Assembly (NCBI RefSeq): GCF_051014445.1
Contig: NC_135141.1
Span: 33,565,422-33,629,421 of the forward strand
Direction: 5' to 3'
From: Colletes latitarsis
Taxonomy: Eukaryota > Arthropoda > Insecta > Hymenoptera > Colletidae
Length of the DNA: 64,000 nt
Part shown: positions 1 to 11,985 of the stretch, piece by piece
Layout: the number at the start of each line of letters is the position of its first letter
Position numbering within the stretch: the first letter of the stretch is position 1
Notes under the pieces: generated by a model
The model's database searches: none
What the model saw: only the letters and a program-made list of their open reading frames with translations
Told to the model about the DNA's origin: nothing
Program-made: the position numbers and the translations under genes

Positions 1-1030
1 GTGTTTTGCGAAAATCTTGTGTGGTCACGCAAATATTCGAGCACACCAATTGCGTGCTTTTTTTTTTTTTTTAATTTTTATACAGAACAATTTGTACTAT
101 TCGTCGTCGATGAACAACGATCGATCAAACCACCTGTTAGATCTTGTTCAGATACGAGAACATTTTTAAAAAAACGTGTCTAAAGTGATATATTATTGCA
201 TCTTGGTAAATGCAGTTTCGATGTTAATCCTCCTTTATTGTAATCGTAGCGGAAGTTTAAAAAGTTTTGCTACGTTTCACGGTTCTCGTTCGTCGTAATC
301 GTTTAAATAGTTTCGTCATCCACCGTGGATGTGAAACCGCTGTGAAATGAAAGAGCAAAGATTGAACAATCGAATCGACAGATCGAGCTTGGACTAATTT
401 CGATATTCCGTGGTACCTGGAAGTGCATCGATCCTCGAGATGCACTAATGGGACTTGGCGCGGCTCGATTAACGATAACGATCGATTCGAAACCGTGATT
501 GTGTATCGATACTCAGAAAGCTCGATAAGATAAGTAATTTATATTCACATCCGCTCGAACGTAATCTAATATTCCGCTTATCAACGGATTTTTTGTCACG
601 CGCTAGTCCGCGAGAGTCATTAAGATAATTTCGATACTAACAATGAACCTAGTCTCGGTTTCCATACGACTTATGTAGTTTCTTTTCTAGTTCGAAGGAA
701 AAAAACAGCGTCTTTATCGACGATGCTTCGTTTAGGCTATCCTCGGTTACATACATTATACGTCCCGGTTAAAAACATTTTCGATCATTATCATTTATCA
801 ACGCGGTCGTAATCCAATAAACGAGCGACCAATTAATTCTTCCATGTTGTTACATAAACAATCGTGAACGTCGGGAAAAAACGTAGTTTCCATTTCGCAT
901 CGTAGTTTCGTATTTAGAGAATTCTTAGGGAAAACTAAGCTTATCGATAGAAATGTAGTCTTCTTGTACGCGAAACAATTTAAGTATGTCGAATACGATT
1001 GTAACTGTTATATCTATTGTCTTGTTCTAG
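1..1030. other. No coding exon seen; probably TTD14 intron
   Basis: AT-rich sequence with no convincing coding exon. I looked for the glycine-rich P-loop exon expected at the N-terminus of TTD14 and did not find it, so the 5' exons probably lie upstream of the window. The last bases form the acceptor of the first visible TTD14 exon. Confidence 0.5.
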
Positions 1031-3949
1031 CATTCAAGTTTCAAGAGAACCTCTTACGTACGATGATACAGATAGAAAACACGTTCTTCCAATTGGGCGA
1101 GAGTAGTTCACGAAATTGCCTTATAATCTGTGATCGCGGTGCCATGGATGCCTCTGCATGTAAGCAAAATTATCATAAAATAAGGTATATCGAATGCTTA
1201 AAACAAGCAAAGAGCATCCTGATGTTTCTTATTATTTAACACGTTCACTGTCTGGTCTCTTAGCGGCTTATTTTTGCAACAACCCCATCAGTTTTGCAAT
1301 TTCCCCATCTCTTGTTTTCTAAAATAATTAATGCAACTGCCTTCTCTAACCGCAGACAGACTATAGAAATTCACTGAAATGGATCCGAAATAAAATCGAA
1401 AACTTAATACTTTTTTTTAGAGCATTAAAAACTGCGTCGATTGGCATATAAAAAAAAAGAAAAGCATGCACTTGAAATGTTTGAAACGGCCACCGCTTAC
1501 GGAGAAGACACGATGCGTCGCTCGAATTTAATTTTCCTAACGAAATTGTTTTCCTATCTTCGACCGTTTTAACGGTATGGCTTGGCCGAATTTCATGGTA
1601 CACCCTGTATACCTTTAAAATATAATACACTGGCGGCCATTTAATTTACGGGTACCGGTCGTATTTTCGTTTCCAAATCGTGTTCAGATATTTTCGTATT
1701 TTAAATAGGACTTCCGTGGAAGCAAAATGGCCGCCATTGTACGCACGTTCGCGCGAACGGTTCGTTTACGGTGACCCCTTTTCCGTATCGTAGTTATATC
1801 GAAGGATAAATGGGAACTGATGATGGCTTCGAATGGATGGAACAACGTCGAGCTCCGAGACAACAGGTATAACCAGATCATCCACATGATTTCCGCGGCG
1901 AACGGCGCCGAAGAATTCTACTCGACGGAAGATCACGCGTGTCGCTCGGAGGGTGTAGAGCTGGCCAGGGAGCTCGATTACAAAGCGGCGGCCGCGTGGA
2001 TCGGGCATCCTTATTTCGACGTGATAGACAACAGGCAGGACTTCGAGGCGAAGATATGTCGCATGATCGAGTGCGTGTGCCAGAAACTGGGCATCGACAC
2101 CGGGGACAGGTTACGAGCCAGTAGTAGAAAGGTCAAGTTCCTCGTCAAAGGTCCTCTGCTCGCGGACAACGAGTTCCCGCCGTTTCAGGACTTCGATGTC
2201 GTCCACAACTACCTCCAAAGCAACAATCCGAAGATGCAAGCTCGTCTCCGCAAACGCGGTCAGAAAGGCACGTAAAAGAAATCGCTCGAGTGATTGCGCG
2301 GATCGAGAAAATGAAATTACACGCGTCTTTGTTTGATATAAAAAGTAAGGAACGTTTAGTGATCCGAAGAATCGCAGCACGTACGTCGCTTCGAAGTAAC
2401 ATCAGCATTTACGAAAGACGCAAGATATTTAATTTATATTTATTTTCAAGAATTCGCGTGTTCTTTAAATTTTATTTAGAATTCGGCCGCGTGCCAATCA
2501 AATTGTCTCGCGTGCCACCTTAGGCACGCGTGCCATAAGTTCGCCAACCCTGGCTAGTCAATTTGTTACACTCAGCCTTCCAAAGAGACATACCGGTTCT
2601 TGATATAACGTCGAAAGATACGTATATCGACAAAGCAATTTTTGTGGGTGTCCAAGGTGGAGCAAATGGGGCAGTTTTCTAGCTATTTATAAATAAATAA
2701 ATTTTGAATGCAATTTCCTTTGGAACGTAAATGGCTGAAAAATGTTATAGAAGTTGTAAGAGTTTAAGCTATGTCGTTGCGTTATTAGTGTTTATCAATG
2801 GTCCTATCGCATAATTTATTTCAGAAGGTAAAATATTATTTGGGTTACCCAGAAGGTTAATCGATAGATTTTTTAAGTATCGTTGAAATTTTCTATTTAG
2901 GTTTGGCTCCAATTGGTGTTTATTTCGGGATTCGGAGTACGTGTGTGCTGCAGCTGAGGATGATTACACGTTCAATTGTAATTTGTATCGATGTTAGACG
3001 ATGCTTTTTATCATTGCAGGTCACTGGTCCTACATTCATACTATTCGGCGTCCAAAAATGTGCGGACAAGTAATCGAAGTTAAGACACAGTTGACTCATC
3101 GAGATTACTTAAACATGCTCGCGCAACGCGATGACTCGCATTTCACCATCTTTAAACGTCGACGCTGTTTCCTCATTAATAACCAGTATTTTCAATTAGA
3201 TATATACAGAGAACCAGCTCACCCAAGGTAACAGCTAGGAAACTACATTTTTCGTATGATACAAAAAATTCTGTTACTATATAGAAATGAGGGGAGTATT
3301 GATATAAATTATAGATGCCGAGGTTTGATGTTGCTTGAAACGTATACAGCGTTATCGGAAGATGAGCTTAAAAACATATTACCACAGTTCCTGACAATCG
3401 AAAAAGAGGTCACTGGGAATCCAGATTATAGTATGTTCAATCTCAGTTTACGAGAGGAATGGAACAATACTAATAAATACTGCCACAATTTACACGGTGT
3501 GTACCGTATATTTTCACTCCTTATTAGTGAATCATCTAGCTCTAACTTATACTATAATAAGATATAGTACAAGTTAATCCATCTCATTTATATTCATTAG
3601 TGTAGACGATCTTTCGTTTGATCAGTCTCTTTTAAATTGCACAGATTACGCTCTTGCAGGCTTGGCGGAATCTGGATCAACAGAAAGTAAAAATATCGAT
3701 TCTTCGGAAGTGAGAGATAACGCATCAATTAAGAAACAAGTAAATGAGATTGTTTCTAGAGTCAATGATGTAGAAATTGGAATGAATGGTATAGATAAAG
3801 TTATAAATGACGTACAAAACGGTGCCCACGGTGTTATGAATGGTAACCTGAAGTTCGTTGAACGGAATAGCATAAAAAGCAATAATCAAGCAGATGTGAA
3901 ATGCAATGCACGCGATAGTCCTACGAAAAAATTGAACGATAGCTCGTAA
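1031..3949 (+). CDS. Ttd14: TTD14-like GTP- and phospholipid-binding protein (5' partial)
   Basis: Five exons join in frame: 1031-1159, 1794-2267, 3020-3227, 3315-3496 and 3660-3949 (stop TAA), giving about 427 aa of C-terminal protein. The family is recognised from FQENLLRTMIQIENTFFQLG and CDRGAMDASAF in the P-loop NTPase half. The C-terminal half is CYTH-like (triphosphate-tunnel fold), with the words VIEVKTQLTHRDY and CFLINNQYFQLDIY. In Drosophila TTD14 binds GTP and phosphoinositide and is needed for trafficking of the TRPL channel in photoreceptors; the same role here is inferred. The last exon, rich in Asn, Asp and Ser, is probably disordered. The P-loop exon is missing because the gene starts outside the window. 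The intron after 2267 appears to use a GC donor. Recognition is by sequence memory, not by a search. Confidence 0.85.
2484..2552. mobile_element. Possible hAT-type element end in a TTD14 intron
   Basis: The complement strand reads CAGGGTTGGCGAACTTATGG followed by several GGCACGCG words. This resembles the terminal repeat of ZBED/Buster-type hAT transposons. GCGTGCC occurs three times and its complement once within 70 bases. No second end was identified, so this may be a solo or truncated end. Confidence 0.35.
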
Positions 3950-6734
3950 GAAAAGAATACGCAAAAAAAAGTATAATGAAAACATGTTTCAAGATGATAA
4001 TGCGAGAACACGATGGTAATAGTTGGGCAACGAGAAGAGGCAAATTATTTAAATAATTCCAAGGAAAAGATTAAGTATTTTATTGGCACTGACAATTAAG
4101 CTAAATTACTTCACTTCACTTCTCATCTATTTACTTCGTTGTGTATCTTGTCTAGAGTATTGTCGTAACTCTTTATTTAAGAAAATTTACTATACATTAC
4201 TGTGATACGAAATATATGTAGCGCGTAGTGTGCAAACTACATATTTGAAACTATATAATTGTCGAAGAACATGCGATCGGTGTGAAGTATACTTTTCCTT
4301 AGGAACGTTTAACATTGTCTCGATAGAAATTTAATGTTCTGCGCGAACGTAAACAAATTTAAATAATTTAACTTAAAAATTATATCGTAGAAAACCAAAA
4401 ATTTCCTTCGTACAAGTAGGTGTTTGATTATAGTTTTTGCAAGAAAATTATTTATTAGCGAATACGGAGATAACTCTAATATTTCACTTGTCTTTTAATG
4501 CATAATGGTGAAGTAATTAAAAAAAAAAAAAAAAGTATGATTCAGTGGTTGTACTGTTCTGCAGTATTGTCAGAATTCTGTATTATAGTCGTGACAAAGT
4601 AATTGTCTAACATACTAGTACTTAACAGGTATATTTCCATTAAAAATTTGTCCATACAAAAAATACTTAAATTTATTGGAAATATTTTTGGTGCGAATAA
4701 TGATATCATGCGTTGAGTTATAGTATTTCATGAAGATCATTGATTTGAAGTAAATAAATTATTAAACATTTATTATATACTTTACTAATTAAAACTTATT
4801 TCGTCATTGAGTATAACTTAAAGAACATAACTGTGATGATTATATATATGCTTATTTTACATAGACACACTTACCACAAATTTTGCCATTGTTTAGAGAC
4901 AAAGTGCCTGTGAAATGTTCAGTCGCGGAAATGAAAAGAATGATATATAAATATATATTTTCAATGAAAGATGCAATAATCAGTAACTGATGCTCTTATA
5001 CCAGATATAATTGATCTGAACTCATATTGTACCCATGATTATCTAATAAAATGTCACGTGCCTATCATTTTTTTTGTTTACTTTAATGCCCACCTACTGT
5101 TGTCCAAGTGCATTAGTTACAGATTATATAATTGTTAACTATAATTTTGTTTTCAGATTAAGGCTCATATCCATATTCATGTGATACAGCAAGGAGAAGA
5201 ACATAAACCAGTAACGTCTGTTGGTCACTGCGATTTATTGCCAGTTTTCAAAAAATTCTCTCATAATCTTACAATTGTACAAAATAAAAAAGAAAACTTA
5301 TAGCTACATATAAACTTTCTTGAATGTATTGACATTTTTTTTTTCGTACTTTATCGAACTTATTAATTTAACAAATTTTTATTCGCCTGTATAGTAGGTG
5401 AAGAAGTTTAAACAGTTTCATTTCTTCAATTTTTTGAAATGATTTCTTAATTAAAATTTTTTATCTAGACTTTTTACGCCAACTACATAATGAGTATACA
5501 AATTACAATACACGTTGAATGAAAGAAGTATTTACTACTAAAAAATACTTTAAATAGGTAAATCACATACAGGGTGTTCGGCCACCCCTGGGAAAAATTT
5601 TAATAGAGGATTCTAGAGGCCAAAATAAGACGAAAATCAAGAATACCAATTTCTTGATGAAGGCTTCGTTAAAAAGTTATTCACAATTAAATTCAAAAAT
5701 TTCAAATCATTCTGGAAAAATTATTTTCGGTTGCGGGGGTCAATCAAGAAATTGGTATTCTTGATTTTCGTCTTATTTTGGCCTCCAGAATCCCCCATTA
5801 AAATTTTCCCCAAGGGTGACCGAACACCCTGTATAAAGGAAGAAATGTGATATTACACTGCCAAAGGAACAAAATTAACAATCATATTTACTTCAGTATG
5901 GAATCATATAAGCCTTGTTTTATATCTTGTAACATGTAAAAAGATATAACGAATAGTGGAAGCGTAATTATTGTTTTTGGTATACCTTGATTATTATAGT
6001 TAAACATTATTGTTAGTAGTTAAAGAATGTTAACAATATTGTATCATACATAACTCATATAATCCTTTCTTACAGACAATTTTTTGCTCTGTACATTAAA
6101 CAGTGTCTAAAACTTCTTAAAGCTGTAGCAATACTTCATAAAATATTTAAATACAATAGTGCTCCTGACTATTTGTAAATACTTCAGAGTCTGTTATAAA
6201 GAACTTTCAAATAGCTGCCTCTTTTCAGTGGAAGAGAAAACGTACAGCTAATTAAACTGTATAATGAAAAACAAGTAATAAGAAGACATATTTCAGTTAT
6301 TGTGGGCAAGTTAGTAATACCAAATATAAATAGAACTACATTTATAAAACTATTTGTATGCAAGACAATGAATTATGATTCATTTATGCAGGTCCCTGGA
6401 AGTATTAACTATACAAGTAAAATGTACTTTTTATATACATAACAAACACTTTTCTATAAATATCAAGTAGTATTTAAATAATTCTGAAATTTCCAAGTAA
6501 TTTCGAAGTAGCTATGATTTGTGACGCATTTGTTAATTAACTCTAGCATTTTTTATTGAAGAGTTAATTGCACTCTAGAAGTGCATACTTTGTTTTACTT
6601 GTCTTGGTATATAAAGAAGTAATTAGTCTCTTATAATGTTCTCTTGTTCATACAACATTTTATGTTTTATAGCTTGCATTTTCGATGTAAGTTATTATCA
6701 ATTTCATTTGTATGAACTTGTTTGAATTACAAAG
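3950..6734. other. TTD14 3' UTR and AT-rich intergenic DNA
   Basis: No gene with recognisable homology. The stretch holds the likely 3' untranslated region of TTD14, a poly-A tract near 4519, an unassigned short open frame after a good acceptor at about 5157 (see findings) and an inverted-repeat element at 5570-5831. Confidence 0.5.
5570..5831. mobile_element. MITE with long terminal inverted repeats (CAGGGTGTTCGG family)
   Basis: A 262-bp element starts CAGGGTGTTCGGCCACCCCT and ends with the near-perfect complement. The arms are about 95 bp each, and the short centre is unrelated. It is flanked by TA-rich sequence (ATA before, TATA after), as expected for a TA-targeting DNA transposon. It has no coding capacity. 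Shorter relatives lie at 18965-19086 and 31430-31593. Confidence 0.85.
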
Positions 6735-6933
6735 TACAGTAATGCCCACATAAGTGGCCGCGGTTATCCCCACCAATTCTTAGAAGCCGAGCGCCTTCGA
6801 ACGTCGAGCGCAATGTATGGTTTCGGGTGTCAGCTATTGTATCTCACTCGCACTTATCCTCTTTCCTTATCTTCGTTGAATTCTGAGAAGTAACCATGCC
6901 CCGCGTGGGATCACTTATGTGAGCACTATTGTA
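6735..6933. mobile_element. MITE, mariner-like termini
   Basis: The left end TACAGTAATGCCCACATAAG is matched in inverted orientation by the right end (complement TACAATAGTGCTCACATAAG). Terminal repeats are about 22 bp with three mismatches, and TA lies at both edges, as in Tc1/mariner non-autonomous elements. The interior of about 150 bp has no open frame. It sits just downstream of the CCCH gene. Confidence 0.75.
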
Positions 6934-7010
6934 TATAAATCATAAATTATTTCCTTTTCAGAATAGCTAATTGCATGCTGATATTATTTATATAATTAAT
7001 AAAGCTATAT

Positions 7011-7565
7011 TTATCTACTAATAGCTTTAGCTTGTTGTGCTTTGTACATTTTTAAGACTTTCTTACTGGGTATTAAGGACTGACTTAATCCTGGCCTTTT
7101 TTTACGTTTATTCATTTGGTTATTTTCTTGATCTACTTCATCATCATCATTTACTGGCACTTGACCATTATACTGAGTCTGACAAATAATTGTTTCTTGA
7201 GGTGCACGAATTGCTTCTAATTCTGCTGCTGTACGATGTAAATCGGAATCATGTGCAAAGGTACAGTTATGACCAAAACGACATCTTCCTTTTCTGTAAT
7301 TCCAACAAATCTTTCTACCATTTATCATTTTTGTGTCATCTAAAGTTGGAGTCATTTTGACATGTTTTTCAAGAATTGCACTCTTTGCTCTTTCTGCTTC
7401 AACAAACGGATTTGAGAAGACCGAAGTTTTCATGGTGGGTGTGCCATTAAAATCAGGGGTTGGCAATGGAAGTTTCTCTTTGGAAGCTATTTTATTTGGT
7501 ACTCCTTTGTTACTCTCATTATTTTCTTCATCCTCATCTTCCTCTTCCTCTTCTTCAACATCATT

Positions 7566-7607
<42 letters not shown>

Positions 7608-8268
7608 TTCATCATCCTCCTCCTCTTCTTCTTCATCTTCTTCTTCCTTAAAACTAAGGGTCAGGCAATATCAGATTACAAAGAACAAGTTCAATCTTAC
7701 GTGTAAGCACCAACTGTGTCTTAATATATTCATGCTAATGTAAACATAAAAAATAATAATACATACTTGTACTGGGAAGATTATCTTTGCAAAGTTATCT
7801 ATTAAACAATGTTATGCACAATGTCCACTGTTTGAACCATGTATATAAAGATGTTGTAAAAAGATAGATACACGGTAAGAGAAAATATAACGGAAAACTA
7901 TTGAATTACAAAAGATTGATGATATTACGTTTAAAGTGAACGAATGTAAAATTGAAAAGGCAAACATATATCCTTGATGATCTTCGTTTCATGACTACCT
8001 GTACTAACGTGGCAAATTTAATACATCGCAAGAAATAACGCACGACTACATGAAGTACATCGCTAACATAATAACAATTTAATAGGAAATCATTTTTTAG
8101 GATAAAATTATAATAATTGAGAGAGGTTATATAAAGAAGGAAAACAAACAATGAAGCATACAAGCTTCCGTTGGTGAAAGCTTACGTGTTATCGGCACTG
8201 TCCGAAACATCGTCACTGCTACTTTCCGAACTTGAGGAAGCTCCATAATCCGCAACCAAGGAAGCCAT
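7011..8268 (-). CDS. Acidic CCCH-type zinc-finger protein
   Basis: The minus-strand gene reads exon 1 8268-8186 (start ATG, MASLVADYGASSSS), a 34-nt exon 7734-7701, and exon 3 7646-7011 (stop TAA). The joined frame gives 250 aa. The N-terminus is Ser/Asp-rich. A long Glu/Asp run follows, encoded by GAA/GAT repeats. Next is one CCCH finger, C-x5-C-x5-C-x3-H, within ICWNYRKGRCRFGHNCTFAH, which usually binds RNA. The tail is basic and contains KKRPGLSQSLIPSKK. The tiny middle exon is inferred: exon 1 ends in phase 2 and exon 3 begins in phase 0, and this exon has good splice signals and repairs the frame. I do not recognise a named orthologue. RNA binding is an inference from the finger. Confidence 0.7.
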
Positions 8269-8485
8269 CGTTCTTATACAATTAATTAACAATATACCTT
8301 AACAAACACTAATCTAATATAACCATTATAAACTGTTATGCTACTATCCACACTAAGAAAATGCGGCAACGTTGCGAAACAGACGTCACCGGAAGTTAAT
8401 AAGAATATTATCGTATTTTCAAAATTCGCGGCAATCACACGAATTGTTGCGTAAATGTTCGAAACTGAATCAAAATAAATATATT

Positions 8486-8491
8486 TTTATT
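8486..8491 (-). terminator. Candidate polyadenylation signal of the RAD51D-like gene
   Basis: AATAAA on the minus strand, about 190 nt beyond the stop codon at 8681. It is the nearest perfect signal I saw; cleavage is not demonstrated. Confidence 0.35.
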
Positions 8492-8680
8492 AAATTCATT
8501 TCACGTGGTCGCGTATTTTTGCTATAACAGAACAAATTTATCCAATACTTTTGCAACGTGTTATAAATGATGTAGATTAAAAATTTATTTGCTCGTAAAT
8601 GCGAGGAGAACACTTACATATTTACTTATTATGCAAAGTATAATTTGAAATACGGGTGATAATAAATATACAGTTACATA

Positions 8681-9921
8681 TTATTGAGAACATAACATAC
8701 CACAATCACTTATACTTAATATGCATGCAAGATTTCTTTCTAATTGAAAGCTGTGCCATATAGAAACCATTCTCTTGTCTAGTCCTACTTTTTTCATTAA
8801 TAATCTTGTATTTGGAACACCCAACCAATACTTTCCTAATGTTGGAATTGCATCATTATGACTTTTATTTGTACTTATGGCGTTTGATTCATTTTCAGTG
8901 ACAGGATTCCACTGAGTAATCAAATTAACAGTAACAATTGATAAATTAAATTCATTAGCTATAAAGTGACATATATTTGCTAAATGGTTCAATGTTGTTG
9001 TTAATGTATGATCATTGGTAAATTTAAAAATTATTGCTGGCAAAGAATCAATAATTATAATCCTTGTACGGCATTCTCCTATTTCTTCTTTTAAGGCAAC
9101 TGTTAACCAATGTAGCACTTTAAAAAGTTGATGCAAACTTTGCACATTGCATACTCTGATTCGTTCCATAGCTTCATCTATAACCTGAAGTTAAAGCAAA
9201 AACTATATATTTGGTATAATACATTTATTATATGTTTTCCAATAATATTATTACAATTACAGAATTATGGTACCTGCTTACTGCAATTTTTTCTTAATAG
9301 AATTTCATTTATTCTTGAACCACAAAAATCTTTTTTTGTATCAATATACTGTACAAGGCTATTGGGTCTAAGGGCAATGTTACTTGCAATTGTTAAGCAT
9401 AACTGTGTTTTTCCACTTGAAGATATACCACATACTTCATATATTTGACCAGGATAAAAACCACCTTTCAACAAGTTATCTAAACTGTTTGTTTGGTTGT
9501 ATTATTCATTATCATCTTTTCAATTAACTTCAAACTATGCTGTTTTAATTATAATACCTTTCTAAATCACTGCAAATTATATTGTTCAGTTCTACACTGA
9601 GCAAATCAGAGGCACATCTGATTACACCTCCACATTTTCTTAAAATATTTCGTTTAAGGTCAAGTATATCCTGTAAATTTAACCTTAAAATTACTACTTT
9701 ATATTATTTAACGCGATAGTAAGTCTGATTTCGAAACGTATGATTTGATTTTTCTCGTGACAAGTTATACAATATACCTTGAGTGAAAGTCCTGAAAAGG
9801 TTGCCAATTTTTCAGAATTCTCATTTATAAAATGACTAACGGTACAAATGTGTTTAGATCGTAATTTTGCTATTACAGTATCTGATAATTTCGGATCTAT
9901 ATTTGAACTTAATTCTGTCAT
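8681..9921 (-). CDS. RAD51D: RAD51D-like recombinase paralogue
   Basis: Four exons, 9921-9778, 9670-9558, 9484-9274 and 9184-8681, join in phase to 323 aa (human RAD51D is 328 aa). The first 85 residues form a small helical N-terminal domain (LSDTVIAKLRSKHICTVSHF). The Walker A motif GISSSGKT is at residues 105-112, and the Walker B stretch RIIIIDS has its Asp at about 202. The motif VTVNLITQW then LGKYWLGVPNTRLL matches the RecA-core end of RAD51 paralogues. The family acts in homologous recombination, in the BCDX2 complex that helps load RAD51. Among paralogues RAD51D fits best by N-terminus and length; XRCC2 is less likely because it lacks the N-terminal domain. The gene lies in the same orientation as the CCCH gene, with 412 bp between its stop and that gene's start. 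Confidence 0.85.
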
Positions 9922-11559
9922 ATCTAAGATTTTATACGTTTTAATCGCTAGTGACGAATGTAAATTATAAAATTTTCATTCAAATATTATGTATACATAT
10001 GTATATGTATTTTGTATGTTTAAAATCAACCAAGTGCAGAACCAATATAACATAAACTTCCGGAAAATAAAAATTAACGTATCCGCTAATTTTACTCGAA
10101 TTTGTGTGATACGCGTGAAGAATTTACACGGTAATATAATTTAATTTTTAAATATTCGTGTAAAAAATTCATAATTATTTAAAAAATGAAATAAATATAA
10201 TGTTTATCTTGAATCGTTCGTTATAAGTGGAAATTTCAAATCATTATCGCGCATACTACGTAGATCAATGTAAATATAGCAGTGGTACCCAAAAGATGAT
10301 GCGTCGAGTACCGAAATGACCCCAGCGTCATTCTTACGATTGTACGTATTACATGCGGACACCTTGTTAAGGACAGTAGAATTGTGCAGAACGAGAAAAA
10401 AGTGTTGTAAATTCGAGTATACCAATTTTTACTTGTTACTTCAACATGATTCGTTTCCAATCTATCGTAGATACAATTACGATTTTCTCTGTGAAATCTC
10501 ATAGAGAGTTTATCATTGCGTTTAAAAATGTGTTTAACACACGTTGTCCCGTGAGAAGACTTCGCGCATGTGTTCGCTATCAAGATTCTAATTCATTCGA
10601 ATTTGGTTAGAAAATCGAGTAAACGTCGAGACAAAAAACATCGTCGCACGAAAGTCAACTAAAGAGTGAGTGGAAACCTTTTTCTTCTTGTTTTAACTCT
10701 GTCTATTCTTTTTCCACAAACGTTAAACATATGTACAGGCGTGAGTAGCACGTGGTGTGTTTAAGCATGCATAGCGTGGCAACCATGTTGCGTTTAATTA
10801 TGAAATTTGATCGGAATTAAAAAATATTATATTTTTTTTATAAATCTAATCTGTAAACAATAGTTTATAAGTTTCATACTTCGAGGTCGAACGAGTTAAT
10901 CAGAGAATAGATTCGTTGCAAAAACGCCGTAAGGGAGTCATATTCGCAGTGTTCGTAGATAACAATTTTTAATAAATATTTTGATCTTTGTGTCATTAAA
11001 TTTTTTGTGGAAGAAGTAAAATAATAGTATATTTACGATAATAATTGTATGGAAAATAGAATTATGAGAGACGAAGTACGTGATTTGTTGCTAGAAATAC
11101 AATAGCAAATGTTTAAGAGAATACGTGCTCTTATGATATATTAATTGATCTGCTTCATAAATTAAATCGAAACATTTGGATAACTGCTTCATATCCGATG
11201 CTAGGAGTGTAAAGTGATGTAATGCTGGATGTAATGTATGCCCATATTTGTCGGTCACTCGTATAGAACCTTATAGAATCGTTACCAGAAGACTAATAAT
11301 TCGTTATTTTAAAATGCGAATTTCCACACCGACGTTATTAATTTTGTATAAACATTTATTTATTTTACATTCGATATTCGGAAAATTAACACGTTGTTAA
11401 ATAATTAAACGGAGTAAAACTTTTTAATTTCGAAGATAAGTATTCTATGGATAGAGTTTGTGCCATAAATTAATACGTCGTATTATTTATTTATTAATAA
11501 TTTGAACGTACGTAACAATTTGTGTAGCCCTGAATTTCATGGAATAAATAAGAATTCTA
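9922..11559. other. Intergenic, between divergent RAD51D-like and domino genes
   Basis: AT-rich DNA between the minus-strand RAD51D start and the plus-strand domino 5' region. Short open frames around 10204-10583 overlap each other on both strands and show no family motif. I see no gene here. Promoters for both neighbours should lie at the two edges. Confidence 0.5.
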
Positions 11560-11985
11560 TATTCAGGAATAATAGTTGCTGATTTGATTTGTTAGACGGA
11601 AAACCAGTCCTTTTAATATTTTGCCCAGCAACCAATCGGAAACGCTTCGTGCTGCCACGTTGCCAAGTATCCGGTTGAAACCAGCCAATCGTAGAATTGG
11701 TGCCCAGTCGGAGCGGCATCTCTCCGTGGCTTGTGTAAACGTGAAGCAGCAAGCAGCACTCGGTCTGGCCGCGGTCGAAATTTGTCGGGAGCCGTCGCCA
11801 TGTTTAGAAGTGTGTGCGTCCTTGAGCGAGTCGAACGAAAATGTTCTGTAAAATATTAGATATAGCTCATGCACTGTACATTACGTGAGGTACCTAATTG
11901 TAATTTAACGCTCGTCGATCACGGGTGTAATAATTATTTTCGTGGATGGCTCACCTACGTCGCAGAATTTTGTGATTACATTATG
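11560..11985 (+). promoter_or_regulatory. Probable domino promoter and untranslated first exon
   Basis: A locally GC-richer patch ends in a strong donor (ATTATG then GTAAGT, exon end about 11985). No ATG here opens into a Domino frame, and the first coding exon has an acceptor at 13246 in front of its ATG. This looks like a non-coding first exon joined across a 1.26-kb intron. The transcription start is not determined. A GCCAACATGGCGGAC word just downstream resembles a YY1/Pho site. Confidence 0.45.

Noticed and set aside
7333..7743. Plus-strand frame with a long poly-Ser run
   Set aside because: Antisense of the Glu/Asp run in the CCCH gene.
10204..10583. Overlapping 73-115-codon frames between RAD51D and domino
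   Set aside because: Both strands are open over the same bases with no motif; likely chance.
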